Assembly (NCBI GenBank): GCA_030848705.1
Contig: JAUIZM010000013.1
Location: forward strand, 62,001-126,000
DNA: 64,000 nucleotides
Direction: 5' to 3'
Source of the DNA: Heracleum sosnowskyi
Taxonomy: Eukaryota > Streptophyta > Magnoliopsida > Apiales > Apiaceae
Positions 42,701-57,925 of this stretch are shown piece by piece. The notes under the pieces are model-generated. The model was given only the letters and a program-made list of their open reading frames with translations, was not told the DNA's origin and did no database searches. The position numbers were made by a program, and so were the translations under genes. The first letter of the stretch is position 1. The number at the start of each line of letters is the position of its first letter.

Positions 42701-45700
42701 TAAAGCTCTAAGTGGTTTGGATTGAGAGGAAACCCTAAAATCTAAAAAGTTGGTAATGTGTATATGAAATTAATTGCTTATTCAATAAGTAAATATCTAA
42801 GGGTAAATCAAGTTCATTTTTATTTAAAAAGTCAATAATGAAGCTCTAAATGAATTTCTTGTAAAATAAGTCAAGAATAAAGCTTTACGTGATTTTCATT
42901 CATTTATTGAGAGTAACCCTAAATCCTAACAAGTCAATGACGAGGCTCACAAGTTTTATCCTTATTCTACATGTAAGTATCTAAGCTCCAAACAAATTTT
43001 ATGTTTAAACAAGACAATAAAGAAGCTCTAAATTGATTACTTGTTGAATAAGTCGGGAATAAAGCTTTACATGATTTTCATTCATTTATTGAGAGTAACC
43101 CTAAATCCTAACAAGTCAATGACGAGGCTCACAAGTTTTATCCTTATTCTACATGTAAGTATCTAAGCTCCAAGCAAATTTTATGTTTAAACAAGACAAT
43201 AAAGAAGCTCTAAATTGATTACTTGTTGAATAAGTCGGGAATAAAGCTTCACCTGATTTTCATTCATTTATTGAGAGTAACCCTAAATCCTAACAAGTCA
43301 ATGACGAGGCTCACAAGTTTTATCCTTATTCTACATGTAAGTATCTAAGCTCCAAACAAATTTTATGTTTAAACAAGACAATAAAGAAGCTCTAAATTGA
43401 TTACTTGTTGAATAAGTCGGGAATAAAGCTTTACGTGATTTTCATTCATTTATTGAGAGTAACCCTAAATCCTAACAAGTCAATGACGAGGCTCACAAGT
43501 TTTATCCTTATTCTACATGTAAGTATCCAAGCTCCAAACAAATTTTATGTTTAAACAAGACAATAAAGAAGCTCTAAATTGATTACTTGTTGAATAAGTC
43601 GGGAATAAAGCTTTACATGATTTTCATTCATTTATTGAGAGTAACCCTAAATCCTAACAAGTCAATGACGAAGATCACAAGTTTTATCCATATTCTACAT
43701 GTAAGTATCTAAGCTCCAAACAAATTTTATGTTTAAACAAGACAATAAAGAAGCTCTAAATGGATTACTTGTTGAATAAGTCGGGAATAAAGCTCTAAGT
43801 GGTTTGGATTGAGAGGAAACCCTAAAATCTAAAAAGTTGGTAATGTGTATATGAAATTAATTGCTTATTCAATAAGTAAATATCTAAGGGTAAATCAAGT
43901 TCATTTTTATTTAAAAAGTCAATAATGAAGCTCTAAATGAATTTCTTGTGAAATAAGTCAAGAATAAAGCTTTACGTGATTTTCATTCATTTATTGAGAG
44001 TAACCCTAAATCCTAACAAGTCAATGACGAGGCTCACAAGTTTTATCCTTATTCTACATGTAAGTATCTAAGCTCCAAACAAATTTTATGTTTAAACAAG
44101 ACAATAAAGAAGCTCTAAATTGATTACTTGTTGAATAAGTCGGGAATAAAGCTTTACATGATTTTCATTCATTTATTGAGAGTAACCCTAAATCCTAACA
44201 AGTCAATGACGAGGCTCACAAGTTTTATCCTTATTCTACATGTAAGTATCTAAGCTCCAAGCAAATTTTATGTTTAAACAAGACAATAAAGAAGCTCTAA
44301 ATTGATTATTTGTTGAATAAGTCGGGAATAAAGCTTCACCTGATTTTCATTCATTTATTGAGAGTAACCCTAAATCCTAACAAGTCAATGACGAGGCTCA
44401 CAAGTTTTATCCTTATTCTACATGTAAGTATCTATGCTCCAAACAAATTTTATGTTTAAACAAGACAATAAAGAAGCTCTAAATTGATTACTTGTTGAAT
44501 AAGTCGGGAATAAAGCTTTACGTGATTTTCATTCATTTATTGAGAGTAACCCTAAATCCTAACAAGTCAATGACGAGGCTCACAAGTTTTATCCTTATTC
44601 TACATGTAAGTATCTAAGCTCCAAACAAATTTTATGTTTAAACAAGACAATAAAGAAGCTCTAAATTGATTACTTGTTGAATAAGTCGGGAATAAAGCTT
44701 TACGTGATTTTCATTCATTTATTGAGAGTAACCCTAAATCCTAACAAGTCAATGACGAAGATCACAAGTTTTATCCATATTCTACATGTAAGTATCTAAG
44801 CTCCAAACAAATTTTATGTTTAAACAAGACAATAAAGAAGCTCTAAATGGATTACTTGTTGAATAAGTCGGGAATAAAGCTCTAAGTGGTTTGGATTGAG
44901 AGGAAACCCTAAAATCTAAAAAGTTGGTAATGTGTATATGAAATTAATTGCTTATTCAATAAGTAAATATCTAAGGGTAAATCAAGTTCATTTTTATTTA
45001 AAAAGTCAATAATGAAGCTCTAAATGAATTTCTTGTAAAATAAGTCAAGAATAAAGCTTTACGTGATTTTCATTCATTTATTGAGAGTAACCCTAAATCC
45101 TAACAAGTCAATGACGAGGCTCACAAGTTTTATCCTTATTCTACATGTAAGTATCTAAGCTCCAAGCAAATTTTATGTTTAAACAAGACAATAAAGAAGC
45201 TCTAAATTGATTACTTGTTGAATAAGTCGGGAATAAAGCTTCACCTGATTTTCATTCATTTATTGAGAGTAACCCTAAATCCTAACAAGTCAATGATGAG
45301 GCTCACAAATTTTATCCTTATTCTACATGTAAGTATCTAAGCTCCAAACAAATTTTATGTTTAAACAAGACAATAAAGAAGCTCTAAATTGATTACTTGT
45401 TGAATAAGTCGGGAATAAAGCTTTACGTGATTTTCATTCATTTATTGAGAGTAACCCTAAATCCTAACAAGTCAATGACGAGGCTCACAAGTTTTATCCT
45501 TATTCTATATGTAAGTATCTAAGCTCCAAGCAAATTTTATGTTTAAACAAGACAATAAAGAAGCTCTAAATTGATTACTTGTTGAATAAGTCGGGAATAA
45601 AGCTTCACCTGATTTTCATTCATTTATTGAGAGTAACCCTAAATCCTAACAAGTCAATGACGAGGCTCACAAGTTTTATCCTTATTCTACATGTAAGTAT

Positions 45701-47055
45701 CTGAGCTCCAAACAAATTTTATGTTTAAACAAGACAATAAAGAAGCTCTAAATTGATTACTTGTTGAATAAGTCGGGAATAAAGCTTTACGTGATTTTCA
45801 TTCATTTATTGAGAGTAACCCTAAATCCTAACAAGTCAATGACGAAGATCACAAGTTTTATCCTTATTCTACATGTAAGTATCTAAGCTCCAAACAAATT
45901 TTATGTTTAAACAAGACAATAAAGAAGCTCTAAATGGATTACTTGTTGAATAAGTCGGGAATAAAGCTCTAAGTGGTTTGGATTGAGAGGAAACCCTAAA
46001 ATCTAAAAAGTTGGTAATGTGTATATGAAATTAATTGCTTATTCAATAAGTAAATATCTAAGGGTAAATCAAGTTCATTTTTATTTAAAAAGTCAATAAT
46101 GAAGCTCTAAATGAATTTCTTGTAAAATAAGTCAAGAATAAAGCTTTACGTGATTTTCATTCATTTATTGAGAGTAACCCTAAATCCTAACAAGTCAATG
46201 ACGAGGCTCACAAGTTTTATCCTTATTCTACATGTAAGTATGTAAGCTCCAAACAAATTTTATGTTTAAACAAGACAATAAAGAAGCTCTAAATTGATTA
46301 CTTGTTGAATAAGTCGGGAATAAAGCTTTACATGATTTTCATTCATTTATTGAGAGTAACCCTAAATCCTAACAAGTCAATGACGAGGCTCACAAGTTTT
46401 ATCCTTATTCTACATGTAAGTATCTAAGCTCCAAGCAAATTTTATGTTTAAACAAGACAATAAAGAAGCTCTAAATTGATTACTTGTTGAATAAGTCGGG
46501 AATAAAGCTTCACCTGATTTTCATTCATTTATTGAGAGTAACCCTAAATCCTAACAAGTCAATGACGAGGCTCACAAGTTTTATCCTTATTCTACATGTA
46601 AGTATCTAAGCTCCAAACAAATTTTATGTTTAAACAAGACAATAAAGAAGCTCTAAATTGATTACTTGTTGAATAAGTCGGGAATAAAGCTTTACGTGAT
46701 TTTCATTCATTTATTGAGAGTAACCCTAAATCCTAACAAGTCAATGACGAGGCTCACAAGTTTTATCCTTATTCTACATGTAAGTATCCAAGCTCCAAAC
46801 AAATTTTATGTTTAAACAAGACAATAAAGAAGCTCTAAATTGATTACTTGTTGAATAAGTCGGGAATAAAGCTTTACGTGATTTTCATTCATTTATTGAG
46901 AGTAACCCGAAATCCTAACAAGTCAATGACGAAGATCACAAGTTTTATCCATATTCTACATGTAAGTATCTAAGCTCCAAACAAATTTTATGTTTAAACA
47001 AGACAATAAAGAAGCTCTAAATGGATTACTTGTTGAATAAGTCGGGAATAAAGCT
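36726..47055. repeat. Array block 5: mixed 1087 and 1451-bp units
   Basis: B marks at 36726, 37813, 38900, 40351, 41802, 42707, 43794, 44881, 45968 and 47055 give 1087, 1087, 1451, 1451, 905 and four times 1087 bp. The two 1451-bp units share CTACAAGTAAGAATC (39342 and 40793), CACAAATTTTATCC and CTATATGTAAG, so they are a recent tandem copy of each other. Confidence 0.9.
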
Positions 47056-50000
47056 CTAAGTGGTTTGGATTGAGAGGAAACCCTAAAATCTAAAAAGTTG
47101 GTAATGTGTATATGAAAATAATTGCTTATTCAATAAGTAAATATCTAAGGGTAAATCAAGTTAATTTTTATTTAAAAAGTCAATAATGAAGCTCTAAATG
47201 AATTTCTTGTGAAATAAGTCAAGAATAAAGCTTTACGTGATTTTCATTCATTTATTGAGAGTAACCCTAAATCCTAACAAGTCAATGACGAGGCTCACAA
47301 GTTTTATCCTTATTCTACATGTAAGTATCTAAGCTCCAAACAAATTTTATGTTTAAACAAGACAATAAAGAAGCTCTAAATTGATTACTTGTTGAATAAG
47401 TCGGGAATAAAGCTTCCCCTGATTTTCATTCATTTATTGAGAGTAACCCTAAATCCTAACAAGTCAATGACGAGGCTCACAAGTTTTATCCTTATTCTAC
47501 ATGTAAGTATCTAAGCTCCAAACAAATTTTATGTTTAAACAAGACAATAAAGAAGCTCTAAATTGATTACTTGTTGAATAAGTCGGGAATAAAGCTTTAC
47601 GTGATTTTCATTCATTTATTGAGAGTAACCCTAAATCCTAACAAGTCAATGACGAAGATCACAAGTTTTATCCATATTCTACATGTAAGTATCTAAGCTC
47701 CAAACAAATTTTATGTTTAAACAAGACAATAAAGAAGCTCTAAATGGATTACTTGTTGAATAAGTCGGGAATAAAGCTCTAAGTGGTTTGGATTGAGAGG
47801 AAACCCTAAAATCTAAAAAGTTGGTAATGTGTATATGAAATTAATTGCTTATTCAATAAGTAAATATCTAAGGGTAAATCAAGTTCATTTTTATTTAAAA
47901 AGTCAATAATGAAGCTCTAAATGAATTTCTTGTAAAATAAGTCAAGAATAAAGCTTTACGTGATTTTCATTCATTTATTGAGAGTAACCCTAAATCCTAA
48001 CAAGTCAATGACGAGGCTCACAAGTTTTATCCTTATTCTACATGTAAGTATCTAAGCTCCAAGCAAATTTTATGTTTAAACAAGACAATAAAGAAGCTCT
48101 AAATTGATTACTTGTTGAATAAGTCGGGAATAAAGCTTCACCTGATTTTCATTCATTTATTGAGAGTAACCCTAAATCCTAACAAGTCAATGACGAGGCT
48201 CACAAGTTTTATCCTTATTCTACAAGTAAGAATCTAAGCTCCAAACAAATTTTATGTTTAAACAAGACAATAAAGAAGCTCTAAATTGATTACTTGTTGA
48301 ATAAGTCGGGAATAAAGCTTTACGTGATTTTCATTCATTTATTGAGAGTAACCCTAAATCCTAACAAGTCAATGACGAGGCTCACAAATTTTATCCTTAT
48401 TCTACATGTAAGTATCTAAGCTCCAAACAAATTTTATGTTTAAACAAGACAATAAAGAAGCTCTAAATTGATTACTTGTTGAATAAGTCGGGAATAAAGC
48501 TTTACGTGATTTTCATTCATTTATTGAGAGTAACCCTAAATCCTAACAAGTCAATGACGAGGCTCACAAGTTTTATCCTTATTCTATATGTAAGTATCTA
48601 AGCTCCAAGCAAATTTTATGTTTAAACAAGACAATAAAGAAGCTCTAAATTGATTACTTGTTGAATAAGTCGGGAATAAAGCTTCACCTGATTTTCATTC
48701 ATTTATTGAGAGTAACCCTAAATCCTAACAAGTCAATGACGAGGCTCACAAGTTTTATCCTTATTCTACATGTAAGTATCTAAGCTCCAAACAAATTTTA
48801 TGTTTAAACAAGACAATGAAGAAGCTCTAAATTGATTACTTGTTGAATAAGTCGGGAATAAAGCTTTACGTGATTTTCATTCATTTATTGAGAGTAACCC
48901 GAAATCCTAACAAGTCAATGACGAAGATCACAAGTTTTATCCATATTCTACATGTAAGTATCTAAGCTCCAAACAAATTTTATGTTTAAACAAGACAATA
49001 AAGAAGCTCTAAATGGATTACTTGTTGAATAAGTCGGGAATAAAGCTCTAAGTGGTTTGGATTGAGAGGAAACCCTAAAATCTAAAAAGTTGGTAATGTG
49101 TATATGAAAATAATTGCTTATTCAATAAGTAAATATCTAAGGGTAAATCAAGTTAATTTTTATTTAAAAAGTCAATAATGAAGCTCTAAATGAATTTCTT
49201 GTGAAATAAGTCAAGAATAAAGCTTTACGTGATTTTCATTCATTTATTGAGAGTAACCCTAAATCCTAACAAGTCAATGACGAGGCTCACAAGTTTTATC
49301 CTTATTCTACATGTAAGTATCTAAGCTCCAAACAAATTTTATGTTTAAACAAGACAATAAAGAAGCTCTAAATTGATTACTTGTTGAATAAGTCGGGAAT
49401 AAAGCTTCCCCTGATTTTCATTCATTTATTGAGAGTAACCCTAAATCCTAACAAGTCAATGACGAGGCTCACAAGTTTTATCCTTATTCTACATGTAAGT
49501 ATCTAAGCTCCAAACAAATTTTATGTTTAAACAAGACGATAAAGAAGCTCTAAATTGATTACTTGTTGAATAAGTCGGGAATAAAGCTTTACGTGATTTT
49601 CATTCATTTATTGAGAGTAACCCTAAATCCTAACAAGTCAATGACGAAGATCACAAGTTTTATCCATATTCTACATGTAAGTATCTAAGCTCCAAACAAA
49701 TTTTATGTTTAAACAAGACAATAAAGAAGCTCTAAATGGATTACTTGTTGAATAAGTCGGGAATAAAGCTCTAAGTGGTTTGGATTGAGAGGAAACCCTA
49801 AAATCTAAAAAGTTGGTAATGTGTATATGAAATTAATTGCTTATTCAATAAGTAAATATCTAAGGGTAAATCAAGTTCATTTTTATTTAAAAAGTCAATA
49901 ATGAAGCTCTAAATGAATTTCTTGTAAAATAAGTCAAGAATAAAGCTTTACGTGATTTTCATTCATTTATTGAGAGTAACCCTAAATCCTAACAAGTCAA

Positions 50001-52485
50001 TGACGAGGCTCACAAGTTTTATCCTTATTCTACATGTAAGTATCTAAGCTCCAAACAAATTTTATGTTTAAACAAGACAATAAAGAAGCTCTAAATTGAT
50101 TACTTGTTGAATAAGTCGGGAATAAAGCTTCCCCTGATTTTCATTCATTTATTGAGAGTAACCCTAAATCCTAACAAGTCAATGACGAGGCTCACAAGTT
50201 TTATCCTTATTCTACATGTAAGTATCTAAGCTCCAAACAAATTTTATGTTTAAACAAGACAATAAAGAAGCTCTAAATTGATTACTTGTTGAATAAGTCG
50301 GGAATAAAGCTTTACGTGATTTTCATTCATTTATTGAGAGTAACCCTAAATCCTAACAAGTCAATGACGAAGATCACAAGTTTTATCCATATTCTACATG
50401 TAAGTATCTAAGCTCCAAACAAATTTTATGTTTAAACAAGACAATAAAGAAGCTCTAAATGGATTACTTGTTGAATAAGTCGGGAATAAAGCTCTAAGTG
50501 GTTTGGATTGAGAGGAAACCCTAAAATCTAAAAAGTTGGTAATGTGTATATGAAATTAATTGCTTATTCAATAAGTAAATATCTAAGGGTAAATCAAGTT
50601 CATTTTTATTTAAAAAGTCAATAATGAAGCTCTAAATGAATTTCTTGTAAAATAAGTCAAGAATAAAGCTTTACGTGATTTTCATTCATTTATTGAGAGT
50701 AACCCTAAATCCTAACAAGTCAATGACGAGGCTCACAAGTTTTATCCTTATTCTACATGTAAGTATCTAAGCTCCAAGCAAATTTTATGTTTAAACAAGA
50801 CAATAAAGAAGCTCTAAATTGATTACTTGTTGAATAAGTCGGGAATAAAGCTTCACCTGATTTTCATTCATTTATTGAGAGTAACCCTAAATCCTAACAA
50901 GTCAATGACGAGGCTCACAAGTTTTATCCTTATTCTACAAGTAAGAATCTAAGCTCCAAACAAATTTTATGTTTAAACAAGACAATAAAGAAGCTCTAAA
51001 TTGATTACTTGTTGAATAAGTCGGGAATAAAGCTTTACGTGATTTTCATTCATTTATTGAGAGTAACCCTAAATCCTAACAAGTCAATGACGAGGCTCAC
51101 AAATTTTATCCTTATTCTACATGTAAGTATCTAAGCTCCAAACAAATTTTATGTTTAAACAAGACAATAAAGAAGCTCTAAATTGATTACTTGTTGAATA
51201 AGTCGGGAATAAAGCTTTACGTGATTTTCATTCATTTATTGAGAGTAACCCTAAATCCTAACAAGTCAATGACGAGGCTCACAAGTTTTATCCTTATTCT
51301 ATATGTAAGTATCTAAGCTCCAAGCAAATTTTATGTTTAAACAAGACAATAAAGAAGCTCTAAATTGATTACTTGTTGAATAAGTCGGGAATAAAGCTTC
51401 ACCTGATTTTCATTCATTTATTGAGAGTAACCCTAAATCCTAACAAGTCAATGACGAGGCTCACAAGTTTTATCCTTATTCTACATGTAAGTATCTAAGC
51501 TCCAAACAAATTTTATGTTTAAACAAGACAATGAAGAAGCTCTAAATTGATTACTTGTTGAATAAGTCGGGAATAAAGCTTTACGTGATTTTCATTCATT
51601 TATTGAGAGTAACCCGAAATCCTAACAAGTCAATGACGAAGATCACAAGTTTTATCCATATTCTACATGTAAGTATCTAAGCTCCAAACAAATTTTATGT
51701 TTAAACAAGACAATAAAGAAGCTCTAAATGGATTACTTGTTGAATAAGTCGGGAATAAAGCTCTAAGTGGTTTGGATTGAGAGGAAACCCTAAAATCTAA
51801 AAAGTTGGTAATGTGTATATGAAAATAATTGCTTATTCAATAAGTAAATATCTAAGGGTAAATCAAGTTAATTTTTATTTAAAAAGTCAATAATGAAGCT
51901 CTAAATGAATTTCTTGTGAAATAAGTCAAGAATAAAGCTTTACGTGATTTTCATTCATTTATTGAGAGTAACCCTAAATCCTAACAAGTCAATGACGAGG
52001 CTCACAAGTTTTATCCTTATTCTACATGTAAGTATCTAAGCTCCAAACAAATTTTATGTTTAAACAAGACAATAAAGAAGCTCTAAATTGATTACTTGTT
52101 GAATAAGTCGGGAATAAAGCTTCCCCTGATTTTCATTCATTTATTGAGAGTAACCCTAAATCCTAACAAGTCAATGACGAGGCTCACAAGTTTTATCCTT
52201 ATTCTACATGTAAGTATCTAAGCTCCAAACAAATTTTATGTTTAAACAAGACGATAAAGAAGCTCTAAATTGATTACTTGTTGAATAAGTCGGGAATAAA
52301 GCTTTACGTGATTTTCATTCATTTATTGAGAGTAACCCTAAATCCTAACAAGTCAATGACGAAGATCACAAGTTTTATCCATATTCTACATGTAAGTATC
52401 TAAGCTCCAAACAAATTTTATGTTTAAACAAGACAATAAAGAAGCTCTAAATGGATTACTTGTTGAATAAGTCGGGAATAAAGCT
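47055..52485. repeat. Array block 6: two-copy 2715-bp segmental repeat
   Basis: B marks at 47055, 47778, 49047, 49770, 50493, 51762 and 52485 give 723, 1269, 723, 723, 1269 and 723 bp. Marks 47778, 49047 and 49770 recur exactly 2715 bp later. A private G in AAGACGATAAAG at 49538 recurs at 52253, also 2715 bp on, and TACAAGTAAGAATC at 48221 recurs at 50936. Confidence 0.92.
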
Positions 52486-55400
52486 CTAAGTGGTTTGGAT
52501 TGAGAGGAAACCCTAAAATCTAAAAAGTTGGTAATGTGTATATGAAATTAATTGCTTATTCAATAAGTAAATATCTAAGGGTAAATCAAGTTCATTTTTA
52601 TTTAAAAAGTCAATAATGAAGCTCTAAATGAATTTCTTGTAAAATAAGTCAAGAATAAAGCTTTACGTGATTTTCATTCATTTATTGAGAGTAACCCTAA
52701 ATCCTAACAAGTCAATGACGAGGCTCACAAGTTTTATCCTTATTCTACATGTAAGTATCTAAGCTCCAAGCAAATTTTATGTTTAAACAAGACAATAAAG
52801 AAGCTCTAAATTGATTACTTGTTGAATAAGTCGGGAATAAAGCTTCACCTGATTTTCATTCATTTATTGAGAGTAACCCTAAATCCTAACAAGTCAATGA
52901 CGAGGCTCACAAGTTTTATCCTTATTCTACAAGTAAGAATCTAAGCTCCAAACAAATTTTATGTTTAAACAAGACAATAAAGAAGCTCTAAATTGATTAC
53001 TTGTTGAATAAGTCGGGAATAAAGCTTTACGTGATTTTCATTCATTTATTGAGAGTAACCCTAAATCCTAACAAGTCAATGACGAGGCTCACAAATTTTA
53101 TCCTTATTCTACATGTAAGTATCTAAGCTCCAAACAAATTTTATGTTTAAACAAGACAATAAAGAAGCTCTAAATTGATTACTTGTTGAATAAGTCGGGA
53201 ATAAAGCTTTACGTGATTTTCATTCATTTATTGAGAGTAACCCTAAATCCTAACAAGTCAATGACGAGGCTCACAAGTTTTATCCTTATTCTATATGTAA
53301 GTATCTAAGCTCCAAGCAAATTTTATGTTTAAACAAGACAATAAAGAAGCTCTAAATTGATTACTTGTTGAATAAGTCGGGAATAAAGCTTCACCTGATT
53401 TTCATTCATTTATTGAGAGTAACCCTAAATCCTAACAAGTCAATGACGAGGCTCACAAGTTTTATCCTTATTCTACATGTAAGTATCTAAGCTCCAAACA
53501 AATTTTATGTTTAAACAAGACAATGAAGAAGCTCTAAATTGATTACTTGTTGAATAAGTCGGGAATAAAGCTTTACGTGATTTTCATTCATTTATTGAGA
53601 GTAACCCTAAATCCTAACAAGTCAATGACGAGGCTCACAAGTTTTATCCTTATTCTACATGTAAGTATCTGAGCTCCAAACAAATTTTATGTTTAAACAA
53701 GACAATAAAGAAGCTCTAAATTGATTACTTGTTGAATAAGTCGGGAATAAAGCTTTACGTGATTTTCATTCATTTATTGAGAGTAACCCTAAATCCTAAC
53801 AAGTCAATGACGAAGATCACAAGTTTTATCCTTATTCTACATGTAAGTATCTAAGCTCCAAACAAATTTTATGTTTAAACAAGACAATAAAGAAGCTCTA
53901 AATGGATTACTTGTTGAATAAGTCGGGAATAAAGCTCTAAGTGGTTTGGATTGAGAGGAAACCCTAAAATCTAAAAAGTTGGTAATGTGTATATGAAATT
54001 AATTGCTTATTCAATAAGTAAATATCTAAGGGTAAATCAAGTTCATTTTTATTTAAAAAGTCAATAATGAAGCTCTAAATGAATTTCTTGTAAAATAAGT
54101 CAAGAATAAAGCTTTACGTGATTTTCATTCATTTATTGAGAGTAACCCTAAATCCTAACAAGTCAATGACGAGGCTCACAAGTTTTATCCTTATTCTACA
54201 TGTAAGTATTTAAGCTCCAAACAAATTTTATGTTTAAACAAGACAATAAAGAAGCTCTAAATTGATTACTTGTTGAATAAGTCGGGAATAAAGCTTTACA
54301 TGATTTTCATTCATTTATTGAGAGTAACCCTAAATCCTAACAAGTCAATGACGAGGCTCACAAGTTTTATCCTTATTCTACATGTAAGTATCTAAGCTCC
54401 AAGCAAATTTTATGTTTAAACAAGACAATAAAGAAGCTCTAAATTGATTACTTGTTGAATAAGTCGGGAATAAAGCTTCACCTGATTTTCATTCATTTAT
54501 TGAGAGTAACCCTAAATCCTAACAAGTCAATGACGAGGCTCACAAGTTTTATCCTTATTCTACATGTAAGTATCTAAGCTCCAAACAAATTTTATGTTTA
54601 AACAAGACAATAAAGAAGCTCTAAATTGATTACTTGTTGAATAAGTCGGGAATAAAGCTTTACGTGATTTTCATTCATTTATTTAGAGTAACCCTAAATC
54701 CTAACAAGTCAATGACGAGGCTCACAAGTTTTATCCTTATTCTACATGTAAGTATCCAAGCTCCAAACAAATTTTATGTTTAAACAAGACAATAAAGAAG
54801 CTCTAAATTGATTACTTGTTGAATAAGTCGGGAATAAAGCTTTACGTGATTTTCATTCATTTATTGAGAGTAACCCGAAATCCTAACAAGTCAATGACGA
54901 AGATCACAAGTTTTATCCATATTCTACATGTAAGTATCTAAGCTCCAAACAAATTTTATGTTTAAACAAGACAATAAAGAAGCTCTAAATGGATTACTTG
55001 TTGAATAAGTCGGGAATAAAGCTCTAAGTGGTTTGGATTGAGAGGAAACCCTAAAATCTAAAAAGTTGGTAATGTGTATATGAAAATAATTGCTTATTCA
55101 ATAAGTAAATATCTAAGGGTAAATCAAGTTAATTTTTATTTAAAAAGTCAATAATGAAGCTCTAAATGAATTTCTTGTGAAATAAGTCAAGAATAAAGCT
55201 TTACGTGATTTTCATTCATTTATTGAGAGTAACCCTAAATCCTAACAAGTCAATGACGAGGCTCACAAGTTTTATCCTTATTCTACATGTAAGTATCTAA
55301 GCTCCAAACAAATTTTATGTTTAAACAAGACAATAAAGAAGCTCTAAATTGATTACTTGTTGAATAAGTCGGGAATAAAGCTTTACATGATTTTCATTCA

Positions 55401-57925
55401 TTTATTGAGAGTAACCCTAAATCCTAACAAGTCAATGACGAGGCTCACAAGTTTTATCCTTATTCTACATGTAAGTATCTAAGCTCCAAGCAAATTTTAT
55501 GTTTAAACAAGACAATAAAGAAGCTCTAAATTGATTACTTGTTGAATAAGTCGGGAATAAAGCTTCACCTGATTTTCATTCATTTATTGAGAGTAACCCT
55601 AAATCCTAACAAGTCAATGACGAGGCTCACAAGTTTTATCCTTATTCTACATGTAGGTATCTAAGCTCCAAACAAATTTTATGTTTAAACAAGACAATAA
55701 AGAAGCTCTAAATTGATTACTTGTTGAATAAGTCGGGAATAAAGCTTTACGTGATTTTCATTCATTTATTGAGAGTAACCCTAAATCCTAACAAGTCAAT
55801 GACGAGGCTCACAAGTTTTATCCTTATTCTACATGTAAGTATCTAAGCTCCAAACAAATTTTATGTTTAAACAAGACAATAAAGAAGCTCTAAATTGATT
55901 ACTTGTTGAATAAGTCGGGAATAAAGCTTTACGTGATTTTCATTCATTTATTGAGAGTAACCCTAAATCCTAACAAGTCAATGACGAGGCTCACAAATTT
56001 TATCCTTATTCTACATGTAAGTATCTAAGCTCCAAACAAATTTTATGTTTAAACAAGACAATAAAGAAGCTCTAAATTGATTACTTGTTGAATAAGTCGG
56101 GAATAAAGCTTTACGTGATTTTCATTCATTTATTGAGAGTAACCCTAAATCCTAACAAGTCAATGACGAGGCTCACAAGTTTTATCCTTATTCTATATGT
56201 AAGTATCTAAGCTCCAAGCAAATTTTATGTTTAAACAAGACAATAAAGAAGCTCTAAATTGATTACTTGTTGAATAAGTCGGGAATAAAGCTTCACCTGA
56301 TTTTCATTCATTTATTGAGAGTAACCCTAAATCCTAACAAGTCAATGACGAGGCTCACAAGTTTTATCCTTATTCTACATGTAAGTATCTAAGCTCCAAA
56401 CAAATTTTATGTTTAAACAAGACAATGAAGAAGCTCTAAATTGATTACTTGTTGAATAAGTCGGGAATAAAGCTTTACGTGATTTTCATTCATTTATTGA
56501 GAGTAACCCTAAATCCTAACAAGTCAATGACGAGGCTCACAAGTTTTATCCTTATTCTACATGTAAGTATCTGAGCTCCAAACAAATTTTATGTTTAAAC
56601 AAGACAATAAAGAAGCTCTAAATTGATTACTTGTTGAATAAGTCGGGAATAAAGCTTTACGTGATTTTCATTCATTTATTGAGAGTAACCCTAAATCCTA
56701 ACAAGTCAATGACGAAGATCACAAGTTTTATCCTTATTCTACATGTAAGTATCTAAGCTCCAAACAAATTTTATGTTTAAACAAGACAATAAAGAAGCTC
56801 TAAATGGATTACTTGTTGAATAAGTCGGGAATAAAGCTCTAAGTGGTTTGGATTGAGAGGAAACCCTAAAATCTAAAAAGTTGGTAATGTGTATATGAAA
56901 TTAATTGCTTATTCAATAAGTAAATATCTAAGGGTAAATCAAGTTCATTTTTATTTAAAAAGTCAATAATGAAGCTCTAAATGAATTTCTTGTAAAATAA
57001 GTCAAGAATAAAGCTTTACGTGATTTTCATTCATTTATTGAGAGTAACCCTAAATCCTAACAAGTCAATGACGAGGCTCACAAGTTTTATCCTTATTCTA
57101 CATGTAAGTATCTAAGCTCCAAACAAATTTTATGTTTAAACAAGACAATAAAGAAGCTCTAAATTGATTACTTCTTGAATAAGTCGGGAATAAAGCTTTA
57201 CATGATTTTCATTCATTTATTGAGAGTAACCCTAAATCCTAACAAGTCAATGACGAGGCTCACAAGTTTTATCCTTATTCTACATGTAAGTATCTAAGCT
57301 CCAAGCAAATTTTATGTTTAAACAAGACAATAAAGAAGCTCTAAATTGATTACTTGTTGAATAAGTCGGGAATAAAGCTTCACCTGATTTTCATTCATTT
57401 ATTGAGAGTAACCCTAAATCCTAACAAGTCAATGACGAGGCTCACAAGTTTTATCCTTATTCTACATGTAAGTATCTAAGCTCCAAACAAATTTTATGTT
57501 TAAACAAGACAATAAAGAAGCTCTAAATTGATTACTTGTTGAATAAGTCGGGAATAAAGCTTTACGTGATTTTCATTCATTTATTGAGAGTAACCCTAAA
57601 TCCTAACAAGTCAATGACGAGGCTCACAAGTTTTATCCTTATTCTACATGTAAGTATCCAAGCTCCAAACAAATTTTATGTTTAAACAAGACAATAAAGA
57701 AGCTCTAAATTGATTACTTGTTGAATAAGTCGGGAATAAAGCTTTACGTGATTTTCATTCATTTATTGAGAGTAACCCTAAATCCTAACAAGTCAATGAC
57801 GAAGATCACAAGTTTTATCCATATTCTACATGTAAGTATCTAAGCTCCAAACAAATTTTATGTTTAAACAAGACAATAAAGAAGCTCTAAATGGATTACT
57901 TGTTGAATAAGTCGGGAATAAAGCT
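52485..57925. repeat. Array block 7: includes the longest unit (1815 bp)
   Basis: B marks at 52485, 53936, 55023, 56838 and 57925 give 1451, 1087, 1815 and 1087 bp. The 1815-bp unit holds eight A monomers, the longest run in the window. It looks like a 6-monomer unit joined to part of an 8-monomer unit: canonical A1-A2-A3, then monomers with CACAAATTTTATCC and CTATATGTAAG as in the 8-monomer units. Confidence 0.88.
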
